DNA of 64,000 nt from Taudactylus pleione (taxonomy: Eukaryota; Chordata; Amphibia; Anura; Myobatrachidae): positions 10,489,001 through 10,553,000 of the forward strand of contig JAUIMM010000113.1 in the NCBI GenBank assembly GCA_031769625.1, read 5' to 3'. The position numbers and the translations under genes are program-made. Under the pieces are notes generated by a model. The model was not told the origin of the DNA, ran no database searches, and saw only the letters and a program-made list of their open reading frames with translations. Positions 12,333 through 24,277 of this stretch are shown here, piece after piece (positions within the stretch are counted from its first letter, which is position 1; each line of letters begins with the position of its first letter).

Positions 12333-13495
12333 TTACCACATTGTGTGTAAAAACTTTTTTGTTGCCAATAATTCCCTAAAATATCTGGCCACCACATCAT
12401 CGCCTATGGCCCCCCCACATACTGACCTCTGACCAACCTCGGGGGGGCCATCCTCAGGCAAGGCATCCTCTGGCTGCATTGGGACACCACTCCTTATGGC
12501 GATGTTGTGAAATATCCCACACAGGACCACAATTTTCGAAACCATATCCGGCAAATACATGAGCTCGCCACCAGAGCGGTGGAGGCATCTGAATTGGCCT
12601 TTTAAAAGGCTGATACAGCGCTCCACCACTTGCCTGGTGGCTGTAAGTGCGGCATTAAAATTACTTTGTGGCCCTGGTGTGGGAGCCAAATAAGGAGTGA
12701 GCAGCCAGGGCGTGCAAGGGTAGCCACTGTCTCCTGTGAAAAAGAAGTGACAACATCAGGATCACTGTGTATCAAGCTTAACATTGTTATGTACTAAAGG
12801 TCTCCACTTACCAAGAAGCCACACATCACCAGCTTGTAGGTTGTTTAATTTGTGCCATATCCCTGATTGCCGGATGACGAATGAGTCATGTGCACTTCCG
12901 GGAAATTTTGCATTCAGGGACAGGATCTGGAGGGAGGCATCACATACCACCATTACATTCAGGGAGTGATAGTGTTTCCGGTTGCGAAATATGGCCTCCA
13001 GCCGTGCTGGAGGCTGAAGTGGTATGTGAGTACCATCCACAACCCCTATGATGTGTGGGAAGCCAGCTATTTGGTAAAAATTGGCCTTGGCCACACTAAG
13101 GGCACCCATATCCAAAGGCATTTGAATAAAATGATGGAAGTGCTTGAAAAGGGCCTCCATCACTGCCCTCAGGATCCTTGAAAAGGAGGATTGAGAGATT
13201 CCCGCCACTATTCCCACCATTGTTTGAAACGATCCTGAGGCACAGAAATGTAACACCGCCATAAATTGCGTAAGTGGTGGTATTGCTGTAGGACTGTCAA
13301 TTTGCCGCTCAAGATCACTCTCTATTAATGAGAGAGTGTCTATGATGATTTGGGGCGGAAGACTCTAGCGTCTTAACACCTCATCATCGGGCATTCCAAA
13401 AAGGGTGACACGTGTATTCGATATATCTGGGGCCTTGCACGCCTACAATGTCTATGCCTGGGACGAGATTGAGATTGGTTGGATTCCGGGAGCAT
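12333..13495 (-). pseudogene. HARBI1-type Harbinger transposase, two lesions
   Basis: Minus strand. Exon 1 runs from 13495 to 12812 and exon 2 from 12733 to 12333, with a clean GTAAGT donor and a TTTTTCACAG acceptor splitting a glycine codon. Joined, this gives about 360 aa, normal for the family. The DDE residues are visible: Asp in GVVDGTHIP (about 13040-13015), Asp in LLGDSGYPCTPWLLTPY (spanning the splice) and Glu in VVERCISLLKGQFR (exon 2). The conserved GSAHDSF segment precedes the intron. It would cut and rejoin the element ends in the nucleus. Two defects disable it: an in-frame TAG at 13365-13367 (between VLRR and SLPPQ), and a frame change near 13420 between the basic N-terminal segment and TRVTLFGMPDDE. 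The start at 13495 is chosen because the basic segment after it resembles family N-termini. Confidence 0.85.
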
Positions 13496-13829
13496 GGCCA
13501 GAACAATCCAACGAAGATCAACCTGAAATTGCAAGAATTGAATGTAAGGATTTTTTGACCAAAAAGATTTGAAAAATTACTTAGCTTGACGATACAATCC
13601 AATGATGCTTACATGCCGGGGTATTGTCATGATTTTCCCAACCTATAAATAATAACAAATAAACAATGCAACAATTTAGGGTGGGCACTTAGGAATCTAA
13701 ATTGGGTGCAAGACAAAACAGAAAAGGGGAGAAACATACATTTGGGCAAAGAGCTACTACCTCAATTTGGGCCCAAATGTTTTAAAAAATTGCTAAAGGG
13801 AAATCACAACCAATTTTACGGTACAAAAT

Positions 13830-14036
13830 AAGCAGATAAAAATGCGCTAATTAATTCGCAAATGCAAGGCAAAAAATACGCAGATAAAAATGTGCTAATT
13901 AATTCGCAAATACAAGGCAAAAAATACGCAGATAAAAATGCGCTAATTAATTCGAAAATACAAGGCAAAAAATACGCAGATAAAAATGCGCTAATTAATT
14001 CACAAATACAAGGCAAAAAATACGCAGATAAAAAAA
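13830..14036. repeat. 48-bp tandem repeat inside Harbinger
   Basis: About four and a half units; CAAGGCAAAAAATACGCAGA recurs at 13865, 13913, 13961 and 14009. Because 48 is a multiple of three, both strands show 16-residue repeat open frames, which are not thought to be genes. Confidence 0.95.
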
Positions 14037-14638
14037 AACAAATTAGTTCATACATTTTGGAATCACAAAACCAAAGTTTAAAAGTGTAAGGTAAAACAAA
14101 GTTGTGTTATAAAAAACATGACCATTTAATAAACAAGGGAAAATATAAACTTACCAATAGAGGATATATAAGTCACCGGATAAAAAGGTCGTGGGGGCAG
14201 AGCCAAAAGAAACCTAACAAAGGAGATTTTTAAAGAATTTAACGAGCCAAACTTCACAAAAACAAGGAGACACAAAGTGAACAAAAGTAAGACGGGCAAA
14301 AACTTAACAAAAAAAACCACGACAAAGAAAACAACCACAGCAAAAAAAGCGAACGGAAAATAAAACTCCAAAAAGACCAAACAAAAACCACTCCAAACAA
14401 CGCCAAATCCAAATCCCGCCAACAATCCACTTCGACCAACGTAATCTCCAACAACCAACAACCGCCACCTCGACTCGAGACGCCCCAAGCCATAAATAGT
14501 GTTTATTTTCCCGCACAAATTAAGGAGGGATCATAGGAACGCACAATGAATGATGCGGACGAAAAATAAGGACGCATGTATAAATACGTCACGACCAAAA
14601 AAAAACGTTCTGGTGTATTTCTTGTTGGGAGATAAGAA

Positions 14639-15922
14639 ATGGCTACAGACCAGGGAAACAATGGCCAAGAGTCTGCCGGTAAGTATTTCATGCATTTCCA
14701 AACAAGGATTATTTTGAAACATAATATAGTGCAAGTTGTCAAGCTTAAAATTCTCAACGTTTAAACGAATAGGTGAGGAGGATGACATGGAAGAGGCTGC
14801 TGGGCCCAGTATTCCGGGCAAAGCAGGGGAAAAGTAAAGGCAGCCACAATTCACAAGAAAGGAGATGGAGGTTTTGGTTCAGAAGTGTGTGGACATCCTG
14901 CCACAGGCAGACAGGAATATGAGTGCAAGCCAGAAGTGGAGAATGTGGGAGGAGGTAGCCAGTGCTGTCAATAGGGTGGGTGATTATGTCCGTCTAGCCT
15001 GGGATGTCAAATGGCGGTAAGTAAAAACTTGACCCCCCTAAAACAAAACCCCCCCAAAAAAACAGAATAATGGTTCCTTTTTCACCCACAGATGGCAAGA
15101 CTTCAAATATCGCCTGAAACAAAAACTTGCGGACAGGGCTAGGCATGCAAGGGGGACAGGTGGGGGTCCCACCCCTGTGTCATTGGAGTTGAATGATTTA
15201 GAAGAGCTGGCACAGGGGTGTGTGCAGGCTGTGGAGGTGTTTGGCGTGTCCAACATGGATACGGACATGCCAGACTTTGCAGCTCCTCATGTTGTCCCAG
15301 GTAAATATTGTGATGTCACCAACTCTGAAATGTTATTGTGCCAATATGTAGATTCTAATGTGACTCTTTTCTCATTTTTCAAACAGAGACACAGGCGGAT
15401 GAGTCTGCTCCAGAGGGGAGCCTTGGCCGCAGAATTTCTGCTGGCTCTGCAGGGGAGGAACCAGTACATCCAGCTGAGGACCCTGCAGAAGCCAGTCCAG
15501 GGCAATCCCCCTCGCAGGCAGTGTCCCTCCTTACAGAACTCAATTTTAAATCGGATTTCCATACGGAGATTCTGCAGAGGATGGACGCCAGTCTGGTACG
15601 GGTGGCTGAGGCCCTGGAGCAAAATGCTGCGGCCAACGTGACCATTGGTCAGGCCCTGGCGGAAAATACCAGGGCCAACATCCGCATCGCCAATGCCCTG
15701 GAGCAGCTCGTTCGCCAGCACATGGTGGAGCCGACCTCCCTTCCTGCCGGAACATCAGGATCCGCCACCTCTGGCACAACATCAGCCAATCCTCCAAATG
15801 TGCCTAGCCCTGTGCCTAGTCCAGAGGCCACAACATCTGCCTCTGGACGGGCCAGCCCGATGACATCCCGGACCCGGTCTGGCGCCCTCCCTCCCCCAGC
15901 CAAACGGGGGAAAAAACGTTGA
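14639..15922 (+). pseudogene. Harbinger Myb/SANT-like protein B, one stop codon (4 exons)
   Basis: Exons 14639-14678, 14773-15016, 15092-15300 and 15387-15922 join in frame (343 codons including the final stop). All introns have GT-AG ends: donors GTAAGT, GTAAGT and GTAAAT; acceptors GAATAG, CCCACAG and AAACAG. Exon 2 to early exon 3 encode a Myb/SANT-like DNA-binding domain: QFTRKEMEVL, QKWRMWEEV, VKWRWQDFKYRLKQK. Exon 4 encodes a predicted coiled coil (ILQRMDASL through ALEQLVRQHM), then a Ser/Thr/Pro-rich tail ending in a basic KRGKKR signal. This fits the usual Harbinger partner that binds element ends and carries the transposase into the nucleus. A TAA at 14835-14837 lies in frame just before the domain, so this copy is probably dead unless the N-terminal splicing differs from this model. 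Confidence 0.8.
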
Positions 15923-16131
15923 CAGCACTGGCTACTTTTCCCACACTCCTTCTGTGCTTGCCCCACATTCCTTTCTGGCCAAAACTTCCCTCTCCTTTCT
16001 TGTGAATTGTTTTTAAATTTTTGATTTAAGTTTCCATACCTTTTATGTTTGCACAAATTATATTTTTTTAAGGAATAACACTGCCAAAAATGTTTGGGCC
16101 AAAAATGTGCCAGAAATTGATTTTAATTTCC

Positions 16132-16137
16132 AATAAA
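16132..16137 (+). terminator. Candidate poly(A) signal for Myb-like protein B
   Basis: AATAAA about 210 bases after the stop codon, followed by a GT-containing region. Confidence 0.5.
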
Positions 16138-16987
16138 TTGTGAAAAAATGTTCGACATTGTATTCTGACATTATTTTAGAAATGGTTTACATTTAATCCT
16201 GGCCCACAAGGCAAAAACGAGCACCCAAAAAATTAAAAGTTGAATAAAAAACAAAGGGCACTTTAAGGAACACTTTAAAATTTACATAAGGATGCAAATT
16301 CGCCCGACAAATTCAAATTGGAAAAATACACACAAACATGATGACATTATTGTTACAATAGCACAAAAACCAAATATCAACCCAAAAAAAAATACCAACA
16401 AATGTACGCGAATTGATTGTGTAAACCTGAAATTAGCAGCTATGATTTCCACCTGCGTACGGTTTTGTGCTAACCAAAAAAACTGTTTTCCAAACACATT
16501 ACAAGCTGGTTTTCAATACAAAACTGATTGTTTTTCTGACAAGCCGTGATTAATCGATGAAACATCGTGGAGGGCCGGGACGGAGGAGAAGGCCATCGCC
16601 AATGTGGTCGAGTAATCCAGACCCCAAGCTGTGCGAGCAGTTTGAACGGAAAGAGGATCATCCAGTGACGTATGACTTGGTACGAACACATTTGACGTTC
16701 GCATCAGATAATGTATGTACGCCCAAAAAACGCCTCGCCACGCCTGCGTTTTTCCATATCCACCCCCGTCAACGCCCAAAAATGCCCTGTTCTGTCAATC
16801 ACATTTGACATGTCACTTACTGTACGCAATTTGACGAACGAGACAAAAAAACCTTGCAATATGCCGTACGCACATGCGCAGTGTTACACCGACGCATGCG
16901 CGCTTTCTCAACATCGGAACGCAATGTGCGTACTGCTGTTAACGAGCGGCTCTGAATGAGGGCCCTAGTATTCTATTTGCGTACTAA

Positions 16988-17427
16988 GGGCCTGATTCAG
17001 CACAGTACACAATAGCGATTACGGACGCAGTCGAGTGATTGTTTGCCGTTGCGCATGCATACAAACCGCACAGCGCATGTGCTGCAATTGCATTGCGATT
17101 ATGGATGCACAAAGGAATCCATCGTAAAATAAGTGACGGGACGTCAGCATTTGGGGTTGGTGACGAGGGAGTGGTCAGAAAAATGCAGGCATGCGACGAG
17201 TCTTGCAGTTTCTCCAGCTTGTCAGACCTGCTGTAAATGCCGCGTGACGGGCCGATGTGCGTCGATGGTACAGATGTATACGCAGAAAAGCGAGGTTGGA
17301 CGGATATGAGCAAGCAGCAGTCCCTATGCTGGCTGTGCTTTGGCAAGCATTAGCATATTTTCGCAGCTGCGTTCTGTATGGAATCGCAGCTGTGTTCGCA
17401 ATTGTGTACACTGCTGAATCAAGGCCC
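16988..17427. mobile_element. PIF/Harbinger MITE
   Basis: Ends GGGCCTGATTCAGC and GCTGAATCAAGGCCC, flanked by TAA on both sides (16985-16987 and 17428-17430). It sits only 20 bp from the right-hand target duplication of the large Harbinger element. Confidence 0.9.
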
Positions 17428-17430
17428 TAA

Positions 17431-18777
17431 GACACAAGGTTGTTGAAAAAGTAGCACAATAAAGGATAAGGAAAAGGAAAAGTTGTAAAGTTGGAGAGAA
17501 AAATACACAATACATGATTTGAGTGACCCTTTCCATGAATAATATATGCACCCATGTACCATAGCAGAATGATGGCAAACCCATCATCAAACTGCTGTGG
17601 TGGTAAATCCCTGCACAGATCACTATTATCTGTGCAGGTTTTATTAGTGTAAAATGTCAATAAATGGTTAAAATTAGAAAATAAATGTGCGGGTCTCCCC
17701 AAAATCCATAACCAGCCCTGGGCCTCTGAACCTAGACTGGTATTGGAATATAGAGGGAAAAAAACAGCATGGGGTTCCACCTATTTTCCAATAGCCAGCA
17801 CCAGGCTGAACCAGTGGGGGGGGGCAGGTGCTATAGCAGGAAGACTAACAGAGGGACTCACAACTCCCTCTCACTCCCTACATCCATCTTATTCAGTGCC
17901 CAAATTCAGCTCCTACAAATATTCTGCTTAATAGCCAAAACTATCATAATATTTAATGCTCAGTCCCCACATTCCACTCCCCAAAGCCAACCTCAATCCT
18001 GACATATCAGTCAATTCCCACATCGCAAGTGCCATTCAGATTTCTAAATACCTATCCAGCTCCCATATCTTACTGTCCATGTCACACTCCTCACCCTACA
18101 TTCCCTACATTCCACTCTTCCACATCCCAATCAGCCCCCATCTATGTTTCAGTCCTTCCCAATCTGTACCATTATTTAATTTCCTAGTCAACTACCATTT
18201 TCATTGTTTAGGCTTATTCCTCTTTCATAATTCACCTTCCACTCAGTCCCCACACTGAGATGTCACCACACACTGACACCCAACTGTTTACTCATTATTC
18301 ATGTAACACTCCCCTGCTGTGCCTGGAGGATTGGGGAGGTATGGATAATCGTGTACACGGCAACAGGTGTGCATTCCCTTTCTTCCTTGGCTGACAGGTG
18401 AAGGTAGTAACCCGACGCCGGGCCCAGACACAATATAAATATATATATATAGAAAGTTAAACAAAACTTATTTTATTTAACTGGAAATTGTCACTTGTGC
18501 AATTCAAATGGGATGTGGTGGTTAGTTGGGTCCACAGTGTCCTAAGCTGGGGGAGCGCACAATGGTGGCTCATTAATTCAAGACGTACGTTTCACCTAGA
18601 GAGGGGCTTTCTCAATTGGAAGGACACGGTGGACCCAACTAACTACCGTCATACTGGTACACTTTACCTAAGGTATTGGTCCTCTGCTCATTTCCCTGAG
18701 ACATCCCTGCGCAGGGTTATACACAGCAAGAGCCTTTTACCACTTATCTATATCCAGGTTTTGGGACCACTCTATAG
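17431..18777. other. Unassigned DNA between two repeats
   Basis: Repetitive-looking sequence without a recognisable gene. A block near 17690-17810 is partly shared with 20757-20820 (CATGGGGTTCC and CCAGCACC). An inverted pair GTTAGTTGGGTCCAC (18520-18534) and GTGGACCCAACTAAC (18630-18644) suggests another foldback element. Confidence 0.35.
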
Positions 18778-19545
18778 GCACACTCACCTGCAGGTCACTG
18801 TGTATCACCACACACAGCAGGGGCACACTCACCTGCAGGTCACTGTGTATCACCACACACAGCAGGGGCACACTTACCTGCAGGTCACTGTGTATCACCA
18901 CACACAGCAGGGGCACACTCACCTGCAGGTCACTGTGTATCACCACACACAGTAGGGGCACACTCACCTGCAGGTCACTGTGTATCACCACACACAGCCG
19001 GGGCACACTCACCTACAGGTCACTGTGTATCACCACACACAGTAGGGGCACACACTCACCTACAGGTCACTGTGTATCACCACACACAGTAGGGGCACAC
19101 TCACCTGCATGTCACTGTGTATCACCACACACAGCTGGGGCACACTCATCTGCAGGTCACTGTGTATCACCACACACAGCTGGGGCACACTTACCTGCAG
19201 GTCACTGTGTATCACCACACACAGCAGGGGCACACTTACCTGCAGGTCACTGTGTATCACCACACACAGCAGGGGCACATTCATCTGCAGGTCACTGTGT
19301 ATCACCACACACAGCTGGGGCATACTCACCTGCAGGTCACTGTGTATCACCACACACAGCTGGGGCACACTCATCTGCAGGTCACTGTGTATCACCACAC
19401 ACAGCTGGGGCACACTCATCTGCAGGTCACTGTGTATCACCACACACAGCTGGGGCACACTCACCTGCAGGTCACTGTGTATCACCACACACAGCTGGGG
19501 CACACTCACCTGCAGGTCACTGTGTATCACCACACACAGCAGGAA
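18778..19545. repeat. 45-bp minisatellite (about 17 units)
   Basis: Unit core CACCTGCAGGTCACTGTGTA followed by TCACCACACACAGC[A/T]GGGG. Small variants (AGCAGG, AGCTGG, AGTAGG, CATCTG) are clustered along the array. Because 45 is a multiple of three, long open frames appear on both strands; none is thought to be coding. Confidence 0.95.
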
Positions 19546-19624
19546 GCAGCACCCAGTGAGTATTTCTCCCTTACCTACTGCACTGTCATTCTTTAATCAG
19601 GCACTCTCATCAGCTGTGAGCTTA

Positions 19625-20132
19625 GGGCCTGATTCAGCAAGGATCGCTGATGCGATTGTGGCTGCAATCGTGCATGCAGTTCTGCTGTGAAATTATGTTA
19701 ATAATTGCAATCAAAAAGCACTCGCACGGACAACATGCAGACGCCCACTTCTCCTCTTGCACATCCGTAACATCTGAGCCACTTGCACATTTAAGGCAGG
19801 TAGGACTCTACCACTAAATTGCTAACTTCCCTGCATGCAGTGAGAGCTCATGCTGCGCATGCCATCGCAGTGGCTAATTTATGCACGCCCCTGCAACGGT
19901 GTTCAAACGCACTGGCAAGCCTGCGTTTCTCCGACCACACCCCCCTCACCACACCCAAACGGTACTTCCTGTCAATCACTCTGCGATGGGTCTGCGTACT
20001 CAGTGCGATTGCAGTCCCAATTGAAGTGAAGCTTTTGCGCATGCACACTGCGATGCATACACATGTGCAGTACGCAACAATCGACTGTCTGCAATACACT
20101 TTAGCAGTAGCGATCCTTGCTGAATCATGCCC
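19625..20132. mobile_element. PIF/Harbinger MITE
   Basis: Ends GGGCCTGATTCAGC and GCTGAATCATGCCC with target duplication TTA (19622-19624 and 20133-20135). Subterminal sequence AAGGATCGC pairs with GCGATCCTT near the other end. Confidence 0.9.
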
Positions 20133-20135
20133 TTA

Positions 20136-22005
20136 ATTGTAAGTGCATCTGCTCTGCCTGTGGTATTAGATTCGTCACTGAATTCACTCTGAAAGCAGAT
20201 GCCTGTTATCTATATTTTCATTCTACCAGATGTGTTTAGGGAATCCGCTCACACACTACTAATAGTAAATACCAGGGGTATATAGTGTGCAGCAGCCATT
20301 CCCTTCACTAACCACTGGAGAATTTTCCCCATACTGTACTTCTCTTTTACTATATGTACAATGTGAGACTATGGGGTAAATTTACTAAGAATCTTGTCTG
20401 GTCGAGATGTCAATACATGGGTGTATTTTGCCATTTTTTACCACTCGCACATTTTCTAAAGACAAACTCGTGTGAGAAATCATGAAACTCTGTGTAAAAC
20501 ACGGGTGAAAACACAAAGAGAAATAAATACACCATCGGCCAAACTCGCAAGTACTTTCTGTTGAAAATATACAACTCAGGAATTTACCAAGAATCATGAT
20601 TATAATCACAGGTGTAATTTTAGCAAACTCGGTCCTAAATAGAATTATACATAGACTACCTCCTGAGCTGCATGTTTGACAGAAACATACACAGATTAGT
20701 GTGATCTGTGTATGTTTCTGCCTGTAATTACTCTCTAAAGTGATTTAAAAACAGGGGAAATGGCATGGGGTTCCCCCTATTTTTAAAACCAGCACCGGAC
20801 TCAAACCTAGGCAGGGTGTAATGCCACAGCCAGGGGATCTTTTCACCGGGATTCCCTGGTCAAAGCATTAACACTCCAAGCTAGTCAGCCCAAGCCGGGG
20901 ATCTAAGGGGAGATGGGGACCCCAATAAAGGGTCCCCCCTGCTCACAAGCACCCCAGGCTTAGGCTGAAGCCCGGGGCTCCTCCCTGTACCTCTGGCAGG
21001 TGGGTGCAGGGGTAATGGTGTGAAAAACAGATATGTACTATTGTTTTTTACAATGGAACTACAAGTTGTGGAACTACAAGTGCTAACAGGTGGCCAGCAC
21101 CCGTACCCCCACTGTAAAAAAAAAAAATAGTAAAAAAACCACGGTACTCACACACCGTTGAAAGTAAAATTTTATTACATACAAAACACACTCACAAATA
21201 CTCACCTTCTGCCAGATGTTCGTCCCCTTCTCCAGTAGAAATCCCACAGTATTTCTGAAAATAAAATTCCATTACTCACCTACCTTCTGGCGTAGCTTGG
21301 TCCACTTCTCCAGTAGACTCCCAGGGACTTGGCAAAACAAAAACAACTAGTAGCGTGGACCCCTCAGACATGTAGATATATATGTGATAATAGATATATC
21401 TGTACCCCGGTAAATAACAGAGACCGAGTGGTTTTTGTCATTAGCCAGGCCCGCCAGCCTATAAGAGACCACTCTATAGTAAGCGGCCACTGATTGGCTG
21501 TGACCCATGTGGCTGTTTACCAAATAAAGGAAATCTGCAAATGCGCAGGGCCTGAATATTGTTCACCCATATTGGCCAAAAGCTGACTGAATTAACTAAG
21601 CAGCAGAGCAGCAGCACAAACACACAGCAGTTTAAAATAATATAGCACATCTATGAAACATTGCAGCACAGTAGTGGCAGACAGGATGGAAGTTTAATAA
21701 ACTATACAACCCACAGAAAGAATTTTTCATTAATCAAGTAGTAGATCAGGGGCCCAAGGGCATTACAGGGTAATGGAGGTGGAGTATGTAGTGGAAGGCA
21801 GGTAAAGCATTGGTTGATTGACAAATTAAGAAAATTAATTTGAGATGTGGCATTGCGAGATCTGTATTTCAGCAAATAAGAAGAGAAAATGCCATACAAG
21901 AATACAATGTTGTTGTTAATATAGCCAAGGCTTCTTGACAAGGGTTGAAGAGCGATAGGCAAGGGCCATACTACCCCCCTCCCTCTTTCCTAATTGGGTA
22001 ACAAC
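20136..22005. other. Unassigned DNA
   Basis: No gene recognised. Fragments of TTTACTAAGAATC-type foldback elements occur near 20378-20600, and a CCAGCACCGGACTC block near 20790 is shared with 17800. Confidence 0.35.
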
Positions 22006-22168
22006 CAGTGGCAGCTCCAGACATAGGGCTGCATCGCAGTCCATAATTCAAATAAGAAGCCACATCCAACACTGCCAAACATCAACAGCCGGAACTCACC
22101 GGCAGTTGGTGTGACTCCCCTATTTGAATTTGATGTGTGTTGCAGCCCCACCTCTGGTGCCGCCACTG
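22006..22168. mobile_element. hAT MITE (CAGTGGC family)
   Basis: Ends CAGTGGCAGCTCCAG and CTCTGGTGCCGCCACTG. The 8-bp flanks GTAACAAC and GTAGCATC match at six of eight positions, as expected for an old hAT target duplication. A second member lies at 52267-52443. Confidence 0.75.
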
Positions 22169-22539
22169 GTAGCATCCTCTGTAGTACATTTATGAGGTGC
22201 ACCAGAGAGTCTGAGTATGAGGGGAACTAGCTCTGAGGCCCAAGGGCAGTACAAGGAAGTGGAGGTGGCGTATGTAGTGTAAGTCATGTAAAAAATTGAT
22301 TGATTGATTAATTAAAAAAATTAAAATTGAGATGTGGCCTTGTTCCTTTTACTTAATAATACTAAATAAAGTAAATATGCTCCATAATTCTGTCAATTGT
22401 TTTATATTTTGTGAGGTACCACATTATTTCTGGTTAAAAATGTGTTGCAAATTAGTTTTGTGTTAGAGCAATAACCAATAAAAATATTTGTCTATGCAAA
22501 ATAGACCACCACCAATGTCCCCCAAAAATACAGCCCATA

Positions 22540-23125
22540 ATGAAAAGAAAAGTGGTACACGATGGAATTGTATTTGAGCCATCCCACCCATCCTCATGTT
22601 GTATATTAAAAAAGACATGCACAGTTTAACAAACCAAGCATTTCAGCAACAGGGACTGCCACTTTTGTGGCTAAAGTGCTTTGTTTTGTTTGCCCACGCA
22701 AAACAAGCTACCATTGGGCCTGACCAGATGTCAAAATGGTGTTTCACTTTGGTGCGCTGAGTTGGCTCATATTCCACACCCCCGGTGGGCCTCTTGGAAA
22801 AGGTCAGTTTTTTCTTGGAGCAGCACTTGGAGAAACTAAAGCAGGAGACGTCGTCATGTCATGTGCCATGTGAATAAATAAGTTGATCTACAAGTCCAAC
22901 ATAGTGGAAGTGGAATCAATTAATTTTATTTCCTCCTTCAGTTCCTCTAGCAACTTTTCCAGTAGGTTTATTAAGGGACTCACCTGATTCAAGCTGAACT
23001 CACTTCATTAGTTACTACTTCAAATGGTTTCAGTATCTTGCATAAAACAGAGAATATTCTCCAGTATGCTGGACTAAGCTACATTCCCCATCCTCTCCCT
23101 ATGTAATGGCTTGTTGTGTAGGTTG
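22540..23125 (-). mobile_element. Old hAT remnant (copy 5)
   Basis: Two blocks match the hAT family on the minus strand. About 22540-22720 corresponds to the region downstream of the transposase stop (decayed hairpin AACCAAGCATTTCAGC). About 22935-23115 corresponds to coding sequence around LSQVIPLIRLLQKQLEKVKEE. The coding frame is fully decayed and most of the element is missing. Confidence 0.65.
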
Positions 23126-23289
23126 TGCCCCTAATATAAGCTAGGTGTCACCCTAATGGTAATGATGACGTTAAACAGTAATAGTTTTTTCTTGTTATAT
23201 AAAAAAGTGCCCCAGTAGGCTTTTTAAGTAACACAGTGCTGCAGTCCACTCCAATAGCGTTTTTTGTGCCTCACAGAGCTGCAGCAGCA

Positions 23290-23744
23290 CACATCTGGGC
23301 TCTATGTTTCCCCACTGCGCATGCGCCGCATCTGGCATGCGCATGCGTGAGCCCCATCAGCGACTAAAGCTCAGTTGCTACTGGGCTCGCTACAAGACGG
23401 GGCGGCTGTCGATGGTGAGTGACAGCTCGCCCCGTTTTGTAGGCGGGTAGGGGGGTAGCTGCACAAACGCAGGCGTTCCCTTAGGAACACCTGGCATTTG
23501 TGAGAGGCCCTACTGACATCACTATCACTATTAGAGCATGAAGTCCACTCAGCCTTGCGGTAGCCGAAACCCTACCACAGGGTCTCGTCGCAAGGCCTAT
23601 GATCGCGATTATTGCGATGGCCTCCTGGCCGCTCGCACAAGCTGTGGGAGGTCTCCCACAGCTTTGCAAGCACCCAGAGAAAAAAAAATATGCCCACAGA
23701 CCCTGCGAGCTGCCTGCGGCAGCGAGCGGGTCTGAATCAGGGCC
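23290..23744. mobile_element. PIF/Harbinger MITE, left end not clear
   Basis: The right end GGGTCTGAATCAGGGCC stops at 23744, and the interior has the GCGCATGCG and GGCGTTCCC blocks typical of the Harbinger MITEs in this window. No matching left terminus could be placed. Confidence 0.55.
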
Positions 23745-24059
23745 AGTGCCTCTACAGTGCCCATTAAACACAGTGCTCCTAATGTTATTTATTTATTTTT
23801 TTAGAAAAAAAAGTACCCCATTAGGCTTTTTCTTAGTAGCATATCATTTTAACCAGCATAAGCCGCTTGTACATCCTATTTGCATCGCTTTGCAGATAAT
23901 ACGCAATTTAAGTGGAAAGTCACATGAAAAGACGCTCAGCACTACCAAGTCAGGCCACAGCATGGCGCCACTAGAAGGACTTTTTATGCAAGGAGGCTAG
24001 ATGTATGTGGACACATCTGTATCACACTACTGTATGTTAAAATTCAAACTGAACTAAGG

Positions 24060-24277
24060 CATTTTTCTTGACACATTAACCTCTACTTAGTGTAGTGTGC
24101 TTCCCTGAATGAGCAACTAGAGATACTCCTAAGTTAATGAAAATTTGAAATAGTTTAATGTGTAATACATTTTTATTACAGCTGTTCAATGGGCAAACAT
24201 TACGGTTTCTTTTCAGCTTATACTACAGTAGTTTCTGCTCTGTCACTTCTGTCCGCATCATCCAGACCAGGAGCAAG
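24060..24277 (+). other. Upstream flank of the transporter exon, shared with second copy
   Basis: Shares blocks with 51890-52043, such as ACTACAGTA and the run ending CATTATCCAG or CATCATCCAG. The CCAG just before the start-codon segment could be a 3' splice site for a non-coding first exon, but this is not demonstrated. Confidence 0.5.

Larger units (their letters stand above)
9435..16964 (+). mobile_element. Full-length PIF/Harbinger transposon with three genes
   Basis: Terminal inverted repeats are GGCCCTCATTCAGA at 9435 and TCTGAATGAGGGCC ending at 16964. They are flanked by a 3-bp target duplication CTA (9432-9434 and 16965-16967), as expected for PIF/Harbinger. Gene order inside is Myb/SANT-like A (+, 10117-11547), HARBI1-type transposase (-, 13495-12333), Myb/SANT-like B (+, 14639-15922). 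Two internal tandem repeats lie at 10411-10732 and 13830-14036. The size, 7530 bp, is large for the superfamily. Known Harbinger elements use a DDE nuclease plus one Myb-like partner for DNA binding and nuclear import; a second Myb-like gene is unusual. Confidence 0.9.

Noticed and set aside
13816..14089. 16-residue repeat proteins on both strands
   Set aside because: A consequence of the 48-bp tandem repeat; no start context or homology.
18778..19545. CRISPR-like regular spacing
   Set aside because: Head-to-tail minisatellite without unique spacers, in a eukaryotic context.
19060..19690. Long open frames on both strands (up to 193 codons) in the 45-bp array
   Set aside because: The unit length is a multiple of three and lacks stops, so frames open automatically. 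The protein would be a pure 15-residue repeat on either strand.
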